From assembly GCA_026075535.2 (NCBI GenBank), contig AP026540.1, positions 10,788,001 through 10,852,000 of the forward strand: 64,000 nt of DNA, in the 5' to 3' direction. How positions within the stretch are numbered: position 1 is the stretch's first letter; each line of letters opens with the position of its first letter. The stretch comes from Tricholoma matsutake. Lineage: Eukaryota; Basidiomycota; Agaricomycetes; Agaricales; Tricholomataceae. The notes below the pieces were generated by a model. That model was not told the DNA's origin, made no database searches, and was given only the letters and a program-made list of their open reading frames with translations. This document shows, piece by piece, positions 26,651 to 38,330 of this stretch. The position numbers and the translations under genes were made by a program.

Positions 26651-27127
26651 ATGGCATCGTCAGGAGAATCGCTCGATTTCTACCAGATACTGTCCGTTTC
26701 GAGGGATGCCTCCGCCGCCGACATAAAGATTGCGTACCATCGTGCCCTCTTGCTCTTCCATCCTGACAAAAATGGCGTTCGCTCCGCTGATTCTCGGACT
26801 CCCTCCTCCATTTCCATCTCCCAAATCAAAGAAGCCTACATAGTTCTTTCAACACCCAGTCTGCGGGCAGAATATAATTCATCGCGACATATCGCTTCCA
26901 CGTCGGGTCCGAGGCCTGCCCAGCTCATCTCTTTGGATGACTTTGAGGAAAGTGTTGACCGAGATATGTGGCGTTACCGTTGTCGTTGTGGTGGCGTGTA
27001 CAGCATAACGACCTCGGATATGGAGGAAGGTCATCACCTTGTGCGTTGCAACAGCTGTTCAGAAGTTATATGTGTCGGGTATGAGCAACGGGACTCCGAG
27101 GATGAAGGTATTAATCGAGTCCTATGA
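26651..27127 (+). CDS. DPH4: Diphthamide biosynthesis protein 4 (J-domain, CSL zinc finger)
   Basis: Intronless, 158 aa. The N-terminal J domain (residues about 8-75) has DFYQILSVSRDASAADIK, the HPDK tripeptide in LFHPDKNG, and IKEAYIVLSTPSLRAEYN. The C-terminal CSL-type zinc finger (residues about 103-150) reads YRCRCGGVYSI..., then VRCNSCSEVICVGY, giving a CxC..CxxC metal site. In eukaryotes DPH4 (DNAJC24 in animals, JJJ3 in yeast) supports the first step of diphthamide formation on elongation factor 2. Length and architecture are normal. Its stop codon is only 54 bp from that of the convergent methyltransferase gene. Confidence 0.93.
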   Translation: MASSGESLDFYQILSVSRDASAADIKIAYHRALLLFHPDKNGVRSADSRTPSSISISQIKEAYIVLSTPSLRAEYNSSRHIASTSGPRPAQLISLDDFEESVDRDMWRYRCRCGGVYSITTSDMEEGHHLVRCNSCSEVICVGYEQRDSEDEGINRVL

Positions 27128-27181
27128 TAATTTGTATAAATCTCTGATAAATGCCCAAGTATAAATAGTTTTGACATTCGT

Positions 27182-30100
27182 CTAGTTATTGTCAACTTGA
27201 ATTGCGTCTTGATCGTGTTTATCCTTCAACCATCTGCGATACAGGGCCGTTCGTAACTCTCGCCCAAGCGCTGCCCCAACAGGAAAGGGAACAGCGTTTC
27301 CGATTTGCCGATGCATCTGCAACCCTTGTCAAAAGACTATATCAAATGCCACAAGCTACTCACGGTAACCACATTGTTCCCTATCGACTCAAAGACAAAG
27401 TGGTCTGGGAACCCCTGAGACCTTGCTAGCTCTCGCACGGTGACCATTCGCTTGCACTGAGATGGGGGGTTCAGCGAGAAGAACACTTATGTTGGACGGA
27501 ATATTTACGTAGGGATTTAGGACTTTGCTTTGCTTAGCGGTGGGATCCACGTTCGTCACGGTGGTTGGGAAGTAACTCTGCTTATCCAGACGTCCGTAAA
27601 GGCCTACAGCCGATAGTCAGCAGAGGCAGAATCGGAGAATATGCAGCGTACCAGGGCGGTAATTCTTTCGTGCGACTGATGACAATGGGTTGGAGAGTTG
27701 CCATTCATACTGGTCTGGTCGCAAAGCTGCATGAAAGTGCATGAGCAATATTCCACAGCAACTAACGGGTAATGGACGTACACCGATAATCTGCGTTGGC
27801 TGTCAAAGGTATGGAAACCACACTAGGACAGCAGACATCTTAACCAACACCGGGAAGGGATTGGAAGAATACACACCGTTCAACCTTCTTCGGAAGGAGA
27901 CATTTAGTAAAGTGTTGGAGGTTCTGTGTCTCCTTTGAGCGAGCAGCCAACTGATATGTGGTCCTCGGTGGATGGTGATACTCGACTTTGCCTTCATACC
28001 CGCAGTGGGGAGAGGTAGTTTTGCAATCCAGAGCAGGGACTACCCTCGCTCTCTCCCGCATCTCATCCCGTGTCGCAGCTGATTCACGGCGCACTCTAGG
28101 GTGTTTCCTGCAGAAATGATAAGGAAACTAGAAATAGTACGAGTTATCCTATCGCACCAATCGAACCGAGGCAAGTCACTAATGGCGTCGTCAATCGAAA
28201 CAAAAGGATGTGGAGCAGTCCCATTGGTCGTTCGAATTGGCTTAATAGGACGACCATCCACCGGAATTTTGATTTGCAGACTACGAGAGTCTGGGAATTC
28301 ATGGGTTGGCTGGGGCATGTCGGGTAAAGGATATCCGTCGATGGCAGCAACAGCGAAAAACCGCACTCTTCCTTGAGGCGTTCCATAGTGACCTGCTTGG
28401 AGCAAGGCAAACCGCACCTGATAACTTGCAGATAAAAAATCATGAGTTCATTGGGTTTGGACCATCGATCATATCCTACCCCATATCAATTAACGCACGG
28501 ATGAGCAGCTTGAGGCCTCCCATAGGAATACCACCCTCGATTCGATGTCTTCCAGCTTGAGTACCATTGAAGGTAAAATTTAAGAAACCAGGGACATTCT
28601 CGAAGTAACAGATGTCTGGTCTTAGATGCTCAACCCACGACAAAGCGTTCAGGATTAGGTTGCTCTTGATGTCGTCCGCATTCTTGAACATATTCAGTGT
28701 CGAATGTGTTTGACTATCCCGGAGTCGAGTTAGCTTACAAGTCAATTCACAAACTATTGACCTACCATGGGAATCCAATAACCATACATCGACACTCGCG
28801 GCTCGTGATAGGACCGGGAACAGGTACCTTGTCGTCATAGAGCTGCTTGGGAACCTGTGTATCGTGCCCTTCCTTGGCTTTGATGGAATAGCGAAGCATT
28901 AGATTTGCACATTGATTATAAACATGCGTCTCTGGGGAGTTGCGCCTAATCATGATACGATTAGGGTCATGGAAAGCAAGCCCAAAAGTTTGTGAACTTA
29001 CTTCGTAGTCTTTGCGGCGCTGGGAGATATCTCAACTGTGCTGGCTAATTTCAGGCAGCCACTTCCTTCTGCCAGTCCATGGCTGAATGCTCCTACACCT
29101 CCGAATAGATCCAAAACAGGTATAGGATGTTCCTTTGCATAAGCTGCAAATTCTTGAAGACTCCAGAACTCGTTGAGCTTGTCCTGCACGCAAGGAGTAC
29201 AGACGAGGAGATTGTTGCATGACAGAGGGCTCCGGTCTTCCCATGAGGTTACTTTCAGTCTAGGGAACATGTAGGAGATATAGAAGTGGTCTGGAGACAT
29301 GGACAACCATTCCGTAAGATCGACTATGACCTCCTTCGGAAACACAAAACAGACTCGAATCAAATCCTTGAGGTCAACCATCATCTCCTCATCTGTCAAA
29401 TAAACTTCACGCTGTTCACGCATTTAATATCGAGTTCATACCACATAAAATCTCGCACGAACCTCATGATTGACCATAAACAGAGGAGCTATCTTGGCAA
29501 GATCAGTCATCCGTCCGACGCGCTTCATTACGAGGATCACTGATGAATCCCTCGATTCGTTTTCTGGAAATTTGAAACCAGTGATATAGCCTATTTTGGC
29601 TGGACCCTTGTCTTGTGAACGATACAGGACGAAGTCTTCAAAATGGTACTTTTGCCAAAGATAAGCGACCCCAATAACAAGGCCCTGTTCATCTTTGAGT
29701 GTTCTCCAGTCTTCTTCTATTCTCTGATCAAAAAATCGCCAACAGATTGGACAGTTGTCGTCGGGAGGCCCATTGATGACCAGCTTTCGTCGCTCCCGAT
29801 TTATAGAGACAAAAGCTGACAATGCCTTGTCATGAGTAAACCTTCAAGGCAAGAGTCAAATAGTAATAACATGAAATAGCGCATTATCTTACTTGACGAA
29901 GAAATCCTCTGGCTTTACCATAAATTTAGGATCTTCATGGACAGTTATCTTGCCAACAACAATCTTGTATGAGACACTGCCACAAAGGTCGTTGTAGAAG
30001 ACTTCTTGCGGATGGGCCAGTTCTTCCATGAGGATCTGGGATCCATGTTCGAGCCATTGGACGTGTACGGACTGTGAGGTTGTATCATCAATGTAAATGA

Positions 30101-31797
30101 TTTTGGCAAACCTTATGGAAGCCTGAGCCATGTGCAAACATTGGGTCGAAGAGCACGTACCAAAAATAGTCTGCAATCGTCGACGAGGGAGAAATATCTT
30201 TGATGTTGTCAGGGAGATGAGGGGGAGGGGTATCGTTATTTTGACCTATCGGCACAACAATGAAATCGCCAACCTATTGACAGAGTTATATGGGTAGAAA
30301 CCTTTGACGTAAATGAATGTACATACACTATATTTCTCGTGCGCAATTTCCACCGATTTGAGGAAGCGAGACTTCGGGGCAAGCCGGACTTTGTTATCCA
30401 CGTATTTAGGTGATTTCGCTTTCTCGACAAGTTTGCACAAACGTGCGTGGGCCGCATTTTTCTGTGTCTCTAGCAGCGCTTTGTTCTTTGGGGGGGGAGG
30501 AGGCCCAACCACCACGAGGTCTTCCTGCACGAGACCGTCTGCCAAAGAGGCGATGAGGGGCGTGACATGTGTAGGAGTCTGGTTTTCGGGTTTAAGCAAT
30601 TGGAGATCAGGGTTGCCATGAAGCGATTTGAGAAGTGGTGGGTGCACGCCCCGTGGTGCGGCGTTGGCCCGTCGAGGTGGACGGGATCTGAGGCCTGTCG
30701 AGGGGGCCTTGTGTAATAGGTGCTTCACGATGATAGTAACTCTAAGCCATTTTGAGTCCTTATAGTCGTCGATAGCGTCTTGAATTTCGTGTATCTGAAA
30801 AGCAGTCAGTGATTTTATTGGAACATGTGATAGCAAAATTCGAGGCCTACAGAATTCCAGAGATGCTGTTCTTCATAAGTCTTTCCGAACATATCTGTCA
30901 TGGAATTGAATCTGGCAAGAAAAACATCGAAACGCTGTAGCGGATAGTTCTTGGCTGTGGAGACCACAAGTTGCGCAATCTTTCTCGGAAAGTAGAAATG
31001 CTGAAAATACGGCAAATAACGTTGCGAAGGCATTTTTAGAATATACCACGCGAATTCCGTTTCGATATAAACCGGCCTCGAGAAATAACTCAGCCACGGA
31101 AATGGTACCAAGACAAAAACTTACGCAGTCTCCTCACTATATTCAAGTGTATACCTCAAAATTGCGCCTAACCTGACGTACTGCAACTCCACCTCAAGCC
31201 CATCCTCCTGACCTTCGTCCTCCTCATTTATAAAATATGGTGCGACCAACCCTGCGCCCTCAAACTGACGGTCCAGTCCATCATCTTGCTCAATCGCCGC
31301 TAGCGAAACCATCTCGTTCCGATGCTTGGGATCGAATATCGAGAAATCAGTTAAGACACGGATGGGCTTGTCATGTGCCCCATCGACACCAGCGTCGACA
31401 TCATACTGACCATCGTCTGCAATGATCAGCTTTGGTGATTCGAATTCTTCGTCGTCGCGTGATTCGTAGTAGGCAACTACGATGGAAGATCTTAATTGCG
31501 AATTTCCGTCTGTTTGACGGCTGTGCACACGTACCAGGAGGCAGCTGTTGTAATTTCGCAGCCTGAATCATACAAAAGCCGAACAAATTTCATTCTATAA
31601 ATGAACCAATGACTGAAATAACGTACGCGACTTTCACCCTGGCCATCGACATCACTCTTCCTCTTCAAATTATTCAACTTCCCACTGGTCGATGAAGGAC
31701 TGGACCCTGAGGCCACAGGCTGGCCTTCTGAGCCGGAAGTAGAGGCGGCCTCATCTGGGAACGAGACGTCGAATGCTGTTGGACGGCGGGGAGCCAT
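27182..31797 (-). CDS. DNMT1: DNMT1-type DNA (cytosine-5) methyltransferase
   Basis: Multi-exon minus-strand gene with start ATG 31797 and stop TAG at 27182-27184. Order: N-terminal charged region; RFTS-like domain (RVLTDFSIFDPKHRNEMVSL..., GLVAPYF); BAH-type regions (about 30.2-29.9 kb, FAKIIYIDDTTSQSVHVQW, and about 29.8-29.4 kb, VAYLWQKYHFEDFVLYR); then the C5-methyltransferase domain. Visible motifs are I (VLDLFGGVGAFSHGL), IV (GFPCQTHSTLN), VI (YFENVPGF), VIII (GTPQGRVRFFAVAA), the pre-TRD PHCGYEGKVEYHHPP and LQHFTKCL, IX (VRELARSQGFPDHF) and X (RQIGNAVPFPVG). The catalytic Cys codon is split TG|T by an intron (28714-28765). All key motifs look intact, so it is likely active. In basidiomycetes such enzymes maintain CpG methylation on repeats. 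It is convergent with DPH4. Confidence 0.95.
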
Positions 31798-32658
31798 CGA
31801 CACTACTGAAGCAAAGCTGCTAAGTCAACCATGAGCACATGGCGTGACCCGGGATACCGATCCGATCTGCGGAAAATAACAAGTTCGCCCAAAGTCGTTC
31901 CACGCAAATTCTACTCGTCTTCAACCAGCTTCAATCATCCTTAACTAAGGATGGTTGAGAATTATTTCCTCTACAGCGAGGTATAGACAGTGTCTTTGGG
32001 CAGCCAAGTGCGTACGTGATTTGGAAGTCACGTTCAGAACCATATCATGTGACAACGACGCGTATTATGCGTGTCACGGTGATATTCTCGGGTCTTCAGC
32101 AATGATTTCCCTAACTCAACGCGTCCTCCCATGCTTGACCGGAGCTTCGGGCTCAAGCGTTCCACCAAAAAAAAAGAAAAAACGACTTACCTGAGAAATC
32201 CATCGTCAAAGTCGATATGCCAACCCATTCATGTATTTTAGATTGCATTGTGAGTGGGTGAGAACTGAGTACAAGTAAAATACAACATGATGGAAGTTTA
32301 AGGGCGTAAGAAAAGTTGGTACAACCATGTATCTACTACTTATCATATCAACACCACAAAATGAAAAGAGAAGGAAAAGTTATAGATAGACACTCAAACC
32401 TATAATATCTTTACACAGTAGAGGACAAGATAATGACGACGGGAAGAAGGAAGAAGGGGTCGTCGTCCAAGCGAAAGCAGAAAGCAGAAAGCCGTCCAGA
32501 TGACAAGCATGAAAATGCCATTACGATGAATGCTACAGCTAAAAACTTGAAGGCCCAAAGTCACAAGCACCAAAAGCAAACATGCCTAAAATAGAATCTG
32601 TTCTCATGATTCATTCGTGTATCATCTCGGAGAGGGAAACGAACCCGGGAATAGGCCA
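31798..32658. other. Intergenic
   Basis: Promoter side of the methyltransferase gene and downstream side of the kinase gene. A short A-rich run lies at 32165-32181. No gene recognised. Confidence 0.5.
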
Positions 32659-34493
32659 TCACGCTGGCTGTGGCACGGGTCCATTTCCAGAAATTGCACC
32701 ATCAGGTCCCGATAGTGCGCCCTCCGGAACGCCTGCTGCTGATGTCACCGGTTCCCCAACTTGGTGGAAATCTATAAAAATATCAGCACATATGCTCAGC
32801 AGACGATCACAAACGTAAACCACGCACCCAGAATCTCACTGTACATCATGACTTTCCAGTTATCCACAGGCAGATCCGCATCATTGAAGCTCCAGTCAAA
32901 TTTTTCTGCTGCCACGGGTTCATCTGTAGGGTCATGGTATGGGGAGACGTATTCGTGCGCTAGTGACTGCGTTGCATCTATCCGCTTCCGCGGATCAAAG
33001 ACAAGCATTTTCTCCAGAAGGTCCAGCGCTATGGTAGGTCGATGGATGTCAGAAATCAAAGACTGGATGGGGTAGGAAGAAAATAACCGTCAGGGTCGTC
33101 AGTGCGCAGCTTCTGACTGAAGGGGACTCTTTCTCTTTTTGGAAGACTTTGTACAAAGCGAAGGGTCTGCATGAAGAGAGGGATGACGACACAAGGGACA
33201 GCACAAGGTTAGTGAATTGAACCCGGTCTATGAACACATACATTTTCGCTACAGATAGTCTCGATGACATCATCTGGGGGCGTGCCCAGCAACTCCGTTA
33301 TGATCGAAAACTGGTTAACATCTAGCAATACCCGGTCAGAATGCAAACATACAATACGAGGACATGACGTACGGTCCTTCCCAGGGAACAAGGGCTTCCC
33401 CTCGAGCATCTCAGCAAATATACATCCCGTACTCCAGATGTCGACGGCAACGTCATACTTTTGCCAGGTCAGCATGATTTCAGGAGCGCGGTAGTACCGC
33501 GTCGACACGTAGCCCGTCATCTGGGGATCTTGAATCCGGGCGAGGCCAAAATCGCAAATCTAAGACAGACATGTATGAAAAAGTGATGTATGCAGAGGAA
33601 GCGAGGCCGGAGCGCACCTTTAGGTCGCAGTTTTCGTTGACGAGAATGTTACTAGGTTTCTAGACATTGGATATTTAAACAGAATTATCGATATAATGCA
33701 GAAGACACAAACAAGATCTCGATGCACGACTCCCGCAGAATGGACATATTTGAGACCACGCTGAACACGACCGGTAAGAAAACAATAGGGGGCGAGGGAA
33801 TAGGGGGCGAGGGAATTGGCGACGACATACCAGAATCTGGTATAGAAAGTATTGAATGAATTGCTTCTCCAGTGGTCGCGACGTTAATAGTCGATGGAGA
33901 TCAGTTCCAAGAAGCTCCGTAACAAAGTACCTGCTCAGAATGAATTGAGGGCAGTGTGCATGGTATCTTGAACAGGAGGACTGACATATCCTCCAGAGGA
34001 GAAATGAACACATCGCTTAGACTAATGATCTACGGACACAGGATGATGGATAAGGGTACACAACTTCAAAAGGGGGAAGGAGACACACATTTTCGTGTTG
34101 GATATGTTTGAGGAGCTTGAGCTCACGGTAGGTGCGTTTGCTCAATACAGGCGTGCTAAAGGGTTTCATAATCTTCTTGATCGCGACAGATGAACCGGAG
34201 AGTTGATCCTTCGAGGAACTGTGCGATTGAAAGGCGGCCTCATGAACTACAACCCATGATATCACCAGTCCGAAGACATACCACACAAGACCAAAGGCAC
34301 CTATGTCGATATGAGTGGGGAACGGTCGGGTGAGTTAGAAGAGTAGAGCTGACCCATTCCGACTGGCTGCAGATCGATATATCGAGTAGTGACCTATGAA
34401 AATGATACATCGTTAACTGAGGCCAGCGGGCAGTTCGACGAAGGAGGTGACCTCGAATGAGGTGCCGAAGATGCTGAGTTTGACGAACGACAT
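32659..34493 (-). CDS. HOG1: Hog1/p38-type MAP kinase
   Basis: Minus-strand gene with start ATG 34493 ([14 protein letters not shown]) and stop TGA at 32659-32661. Kinase motifs are the Gly-rich loop VGMGAFGLV, the VAIKK lysine, the catalytic loop HRDLKPSN (split across exons near 33.7 kb), and [15 protein letters not shown], whose activation-loop TGY identifies the stress-activated Hog1/p38 class. P+1 region [10 protein letters not shown] follows, then [33 protein letters not shown] and the acidic common-docking region. The C-terminus is short and Gly/Pro-rich. Hog1 kinases signal hyperosmotic and other stress. At least seven short introns are needed; intron 1 follows SFE. One intron near 33785-33813 carries a perfect tandem duplication of ATAGGGGGCGAGGGA. 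Confidence 0.95.
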
Positions 34494-35400
34494 TTCTGAA
34501 GGAGGCGAGGAGGCGAAAGTTATGTACAGAGATGAACGAATGGATAAAGGAGGAAGGAAAGCGTTGAGTCGGCTGGTATTAAGAAACAGCAAGCACTACT
34601 ATCTTTAGTTACTGATCGATGAATCGCACTTCTGTTTCTTACCACGACAACAATGATACCTTTCAACTTTTTTGCTGGAGACTGGAGGCCGTTTTATTGA
34701 ACGCCTACTGGCATCAACCCTGAACTTACCATGCAATTTCTAACGGGGTCCAGCCCAAGTCCGACGTCGAGCCAACAATAACTATCTCTTTATCCACCTG
34801 ACTTCCAGGTGCGTGCAGACAGCATCGTATCGACGTTGAACAAAGACAGCAGCTTCTTACTGGTCTAAGAGTCTCTCAAACTTTATCGGCTGGAAAGCCG
34901 TGCAAACATTTACTAGATCTGTTTCTTTTCATGACCACTAGACACGCTGTACAGCCCGCCTCTACTACTTATGTAACTCGAGGTTACTCGTGACGACATT
35001 CGTCGGATCCTGACCCCAATTCTCTCCGACAGCATTCACTTACCTGTTCTTGTTCATCTCGTATCCCAGGGTGAAAACGAGGGTTTCCAGTTGGACACAA
35101 ATATTGTGCCTGTCTCAATCGCTCATACCAAATTCGGTGGAGTTATCCTATGAAAAAGCTTTACGCCAACGTTGTCCCTCGCCAAATTTTGACCTTGACG
35201 AACCCATTCGTGAACCTGAGGACCTGGAGGCTCTTCTTGCTGAGCAACCCTTGAAAGCAGCTGTAGTTGAGGGTGAGTCTTGGGATGGTACTGCAGAGCA
35301 GAGCATTGCAAAGTGGAGGATTTGTAGATGCGTAGAAGGACGGATGTGATTCGAAATGAGGTTAAATGTATTTTGGCTATGTGTCATGTTACTAACTTCT
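34494..35400. other. Upstream of the kinase gene; unassigned open frame
   Basis: Contains the kinase promoter. An open frame at about 35053-35349 (plus; ends ..ESWDGTAEQSIAKWRICRC) is the only longer one. I do not recognise it, and it may be a remnant upstream of the amidohydrolase pseudogene. Confidence 0.4.
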
Positions 35401-35404
35401 TACC

Positions 35405-36141
35405 TTAGGCTTAATACTGATGGAAATAAAGAACAACCCTCCATCTTTGACGTCCTTGAGTCCCACTGCCTCCCTGACTCCACTATCCTGATTGCTCACG
35501 CCAACAATATCACCCCCTGAGATGCACTTAAGCTCCAACAAGCTCGTGCCTATATTTCCTCAACTCCTTCTACCGAACTCCAGATGGCACTTGACGATCA
35601 ATCCGTTCCTTCCCTTGGCGTTGACTGTCATAGCAACAACAGCGGCTCCATTCCTTCCGAGATGCAGGTAGCGCTTCAATTCGCGCGCGGCACACATAAT
35701 CAGAGGTATATTGACGCTGGTAAAATGCTCAAGACAATGAGTAAGACGGCAGAAGAGGCGTTCAATCTAGGAACAATCCAAGGCGCGAGGGCTATCGGCC
35801 GAGAGGCTGAGCTGGGGAGTTTGAAGATTGGGATATCGTGATGTCCGAGGCCATTAGTACTTCCATGATATGTGCAGCTCAGTACGATCCTGTGGCAGCT
35901 GTGGTGTTGCATTCTGATCCTGGTGAAGTGTGGATGACCATCGTCGATGGAAAACAAGTTCACTGGATGAAGTGGCAAAAAATATGCTGGAAATATCGAA
36001 ACTGTGACGTGGAATGATGTGGCAACAGAGTTGTTGAAGGGGCAGAAGGAGATTCAGTCGAAGAGGGACAAGATCGATATGGTCACTGGTGGCAGCGAAG
36101 GAGAATATGATGAGGCGAATATTACAGATGATCTTTATTGA
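35405..36141 (+). pseudogene. Amidohydrolase family protein, C-terminal remnant
   Basis: The plus strand encodes the C-terminal half of a metal-dependent amidohydrolase (cytosine/guanine deaminase-like fungal group). Order: IFDVLESHCLPDSTILIAHA; a TGA at about 35518-35520; ARAYISSTPSTELQMALDD; the metal-site segment SLGVDCHSNNSGSIPSEM; EAFNLGTIQGARAIG; then after a frameshift near 35835, ICAAQYDPVAAVVLHSD and TIVDGKQV; and, after another shift, WNDVATELLKGQKEIQSKR. The N-terminal half of the barrel with the HxH motif is missing. At least one stop and two frameshifts show it is dead. Confidence 0.75.
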
Positions 36142-36287
36142 TCCATCTCGCTTCCGGCCTAATGTTATACCTCAACTTTGCTAACGATTTGAAACGTAAG
36201 AATTCGAAGCATACTGGAACTGTACTTATTTACATATGTCAAGGCTGACATAGAAAACATAAAAGATGCGGATGAACAAAAAGATTT

Positions 36288-36369
36288 GACCCCTACCCGA
36301 TTTGAACGGATGACTTTGTGGAAGCTCCAATGACTGGAATCACACACTCTACCACTGAGCTAAGGGGTC
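36288..36369 (-). tRNA. trnW-CCA: tRNA with short intron, probably Trp(CCA)
   Basis: Read on the minus strand, a cloverleaf forms: 7-bp acceptor stem (GACCCCT with AGGGGTC), D stem GCTC/GAGT with loop AGTGGTA, and T stem ATCCG/CGGGT with loop TTCAAAT. The 3' discriminator is A, and a Pol III terminator (TTTTT) follows 9 nt later. The anticodon arm is extended by about 11 nt, best read as anticodon CCA followed by an intron after position 37 whose TGG can pair with the anticodon. Removal leaves 71 nt. One stem mismatch remains, and a one-base shift would give anticodon TCC (Gly), so the amino acid is less certain than the tRNA call. Confidence 0.78.
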
Positions 36370-36622
36370 TTATGAGATAAGTGTCACACATTTTACATTA
36401 CTCAAGCCTTGCAACGGTAAACCATGTTCATCTAAAGGCACTCACGACCTTCTACACGACCCACTATGGGTAAACTCCTGAGACTTCGAGTGGAATCCGT
36501 CGCCCCAGTTTTCATTATTCCCCTCCCGCTTTATACTAGATCCAGAACCAATGGGCTGCCCTCGAGCCTTGTCTGAGCCTCTGAGGCGGGCCAAGGATTC
36601 GTATTAAGGTCGTGCCTGAAAA

Positions 36623-36984
36623 TCAGCTTGGCGCTACCAGGTCGTCCAAATACTTTCGATCGGTGAAAGTTGGTAGATTGGACATAACAGATTCTGGAAC
36701 GTTGGCTACCAGCGCGTCTTCGAGGGCTTGAAGATCTTTTGGCTGAGGGTGGCTCCACGTAGCGAACAGCAAATACTTCTGTGAGATCCTTGATAAGTGC
36801 ATCTGGCTGTGGCAGACTGTCAAAGTTCACCATCCTGACACCGTCACTTCGTATTTCTCATCAACTTAGGCTTTGAGGAATATACTCCATCTCCGTTCGT
36901 CAACTTACATTGACCGTGCGAATTTCCAATTCCCTGGTTTGCTTTCCTGCTCCCTGCCAGTGCAAAAAATCGAGCGCGGTTCAT
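36623..36984 (-). CDS. Small two-exon protein, unknown function
   Basis: Model: exons 36909-36984 and 36623-36816, donor GTAAGT and acceptor ACAG, giving 89 aa. The N-terminus (MNRARFFALAGSRKANQG) is basic and amphipathic, like a mitochondrial presequence. The C-terminal part (PKDLQALEDALVANVPESV, then TFTDRKYLDDLVAPS) looks like real coding sequence. A competing reading starts at ATG 36833 in another frame (MVNFDSLPQPDALIKDLTE) and would need a 34-nt intron to join the same C-terminus. I do not recognise the family. The MITE at 37045 begins about 60 bp upstream of the ATG. Confidence 0.45.
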
Positions 36985-37044
36985 TGACGCGCGCTGGGTT
37001 TGATGACTTTTATATTATTCATTCCAAAAAGAAAGCAATGGATG

Positions 37045-37479
37045 GTTAACAAGGACCCCGGATTATGCCTACCAAGCCTAGATCCCAAAAAGTCGCAATT
37101 TCAGCTTTTCTGTCCGGACACTTTTGTTTGATTCCTGTCCGGATTGCACCTAGCCTCCACCGACTTTTGGGCTCCACACCTTCCTAAAAAGGAAATTTTC
37201 GGCTGATGGACGTGAAGAAGCTCACAAAACCGTCCAAAATGTTTTGACATCTTTCGTGACAATTTCAAAGTTCCCTGGAGCACCTTGGATGGGTTTTGGA
37301 AAAAAATTTGGTCTGACCCACCACATCCTGTCCGGACTGGACCCAGCATCTGGCCCACTGGCCCCAACTTTTGTCCGGACATCCACCAAGCTGGGATCTG
37401 GCTTATTGGCTGCAAATGTCCAAAACCTGTCCGGATTGGGACCAAGCCTTGGTAGGGATAATCCGGGGTCCTGGTTAAC
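37045..37479. mobile_element. MITE with about 31-bp TIRs and repeated TGTCCGGA sites
   Basis: The two ends are inverted copies, reading inward GTTAAC, (A or C), AGGACCCCGGATTAT, (G or C), CCTACCAAG. The outermost GTTAAC is itself palindromic, so the target duplication is either TTAA (piggyBac-like) or TA. The interior has no reading frame but holds five copies of TGTCCGGA at 37111, 37136, 37329, 37372 and 37428, grouped near the two ends. These could be transposase-binding sites (inference). Confidence 0.8.
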
Positions 37480-38330
37480 ATGAGTCCGGCTCAGTGCATC
37501 AGCAATCTGTCAATTTAGTTTCTGGTTTCCAGTGGTTTTTTGGGGTTTTGGGGTTTTGAGAAACCTGGAAACCTTGAAAGAGTCCCTAAAAAAAGCTAGT
37601 TTATGCTAATACTAGTAGCGGATTTAGATAGGTTTGTTTTTCGAATACACAGACATGTGAGGTTTCTGGGAAATGGGACCTAGGTCTCCAAGTTTCCGGG
37701 TTTTCTGGTTTTTGTCAGTTTTTGTTGGTTTTTTGGGTTCAGAAACCGGTAAAAACCAAAATGCAGGATTACTGATGTGCCTCGGAATTGATATGAGCCT
37801 TGTGCCCCTGCCCACCATAAATTGAGGTCAATTTACAGTTCAATTTGCGACCCGTGATGCCAACTGGAGTACTATTAACTTTAGTACGATTCAGCTATGC
37901 CAACTGGCTCAATTTACGGTCTGATGGCAAGCCTCGGCTCAAGCACAATATTGTTCACTCGTGCACTGTGCACAGCTGGAGGCCACTTCCAGAGCCATTT
38001 TTACCTTGCATCTCAGCCAGTTTGAGCCATATTTCACATTTGAATACACTGAAATTTTTTTCCACACTTGAATTTTTTTTTCCCTCTCAGGGAGGAGTAG
38101 GTACATAGTGAAAAAAAAAATTATCAAATGTAGTATTGAGACTTTGGATGCCTGGTCACATCCACCAAGCCAGGGAGCCCATCTTCCGCGCGAGGGATGA
38201 GGCAATCCGACTTTCGGGGCTCCAATGAGGTTTCAGCGGAGATTGAAATGTTGCCGAGTTTACTCGGCTGTCCCGTAAATTGACTTATTAAGAATCCCAG
38301 TTGCCCGAGGCTGACAAAGTTCCAACTGGC
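37480..38330. other. Intergenic with G/T-rich low complexity
   Basis: Between the MITE and MCR1. 37520-37760 is dominated by GGTTTT and TTTCTGG type tracts, and poly-T and poly-A runs occur at 38060-38120. No reading frame recognised. The last part holds the MCR1 promoter. Confidence 0.5.

Noticed and set aside
27202..27429. Plus-strand open frame downstream of DPH4
   Set aside because: It is the shadow of the last methyltransferase exon: the minus strand there encodes motif X (RQIGNAVPFPVG) and the C-terminus.
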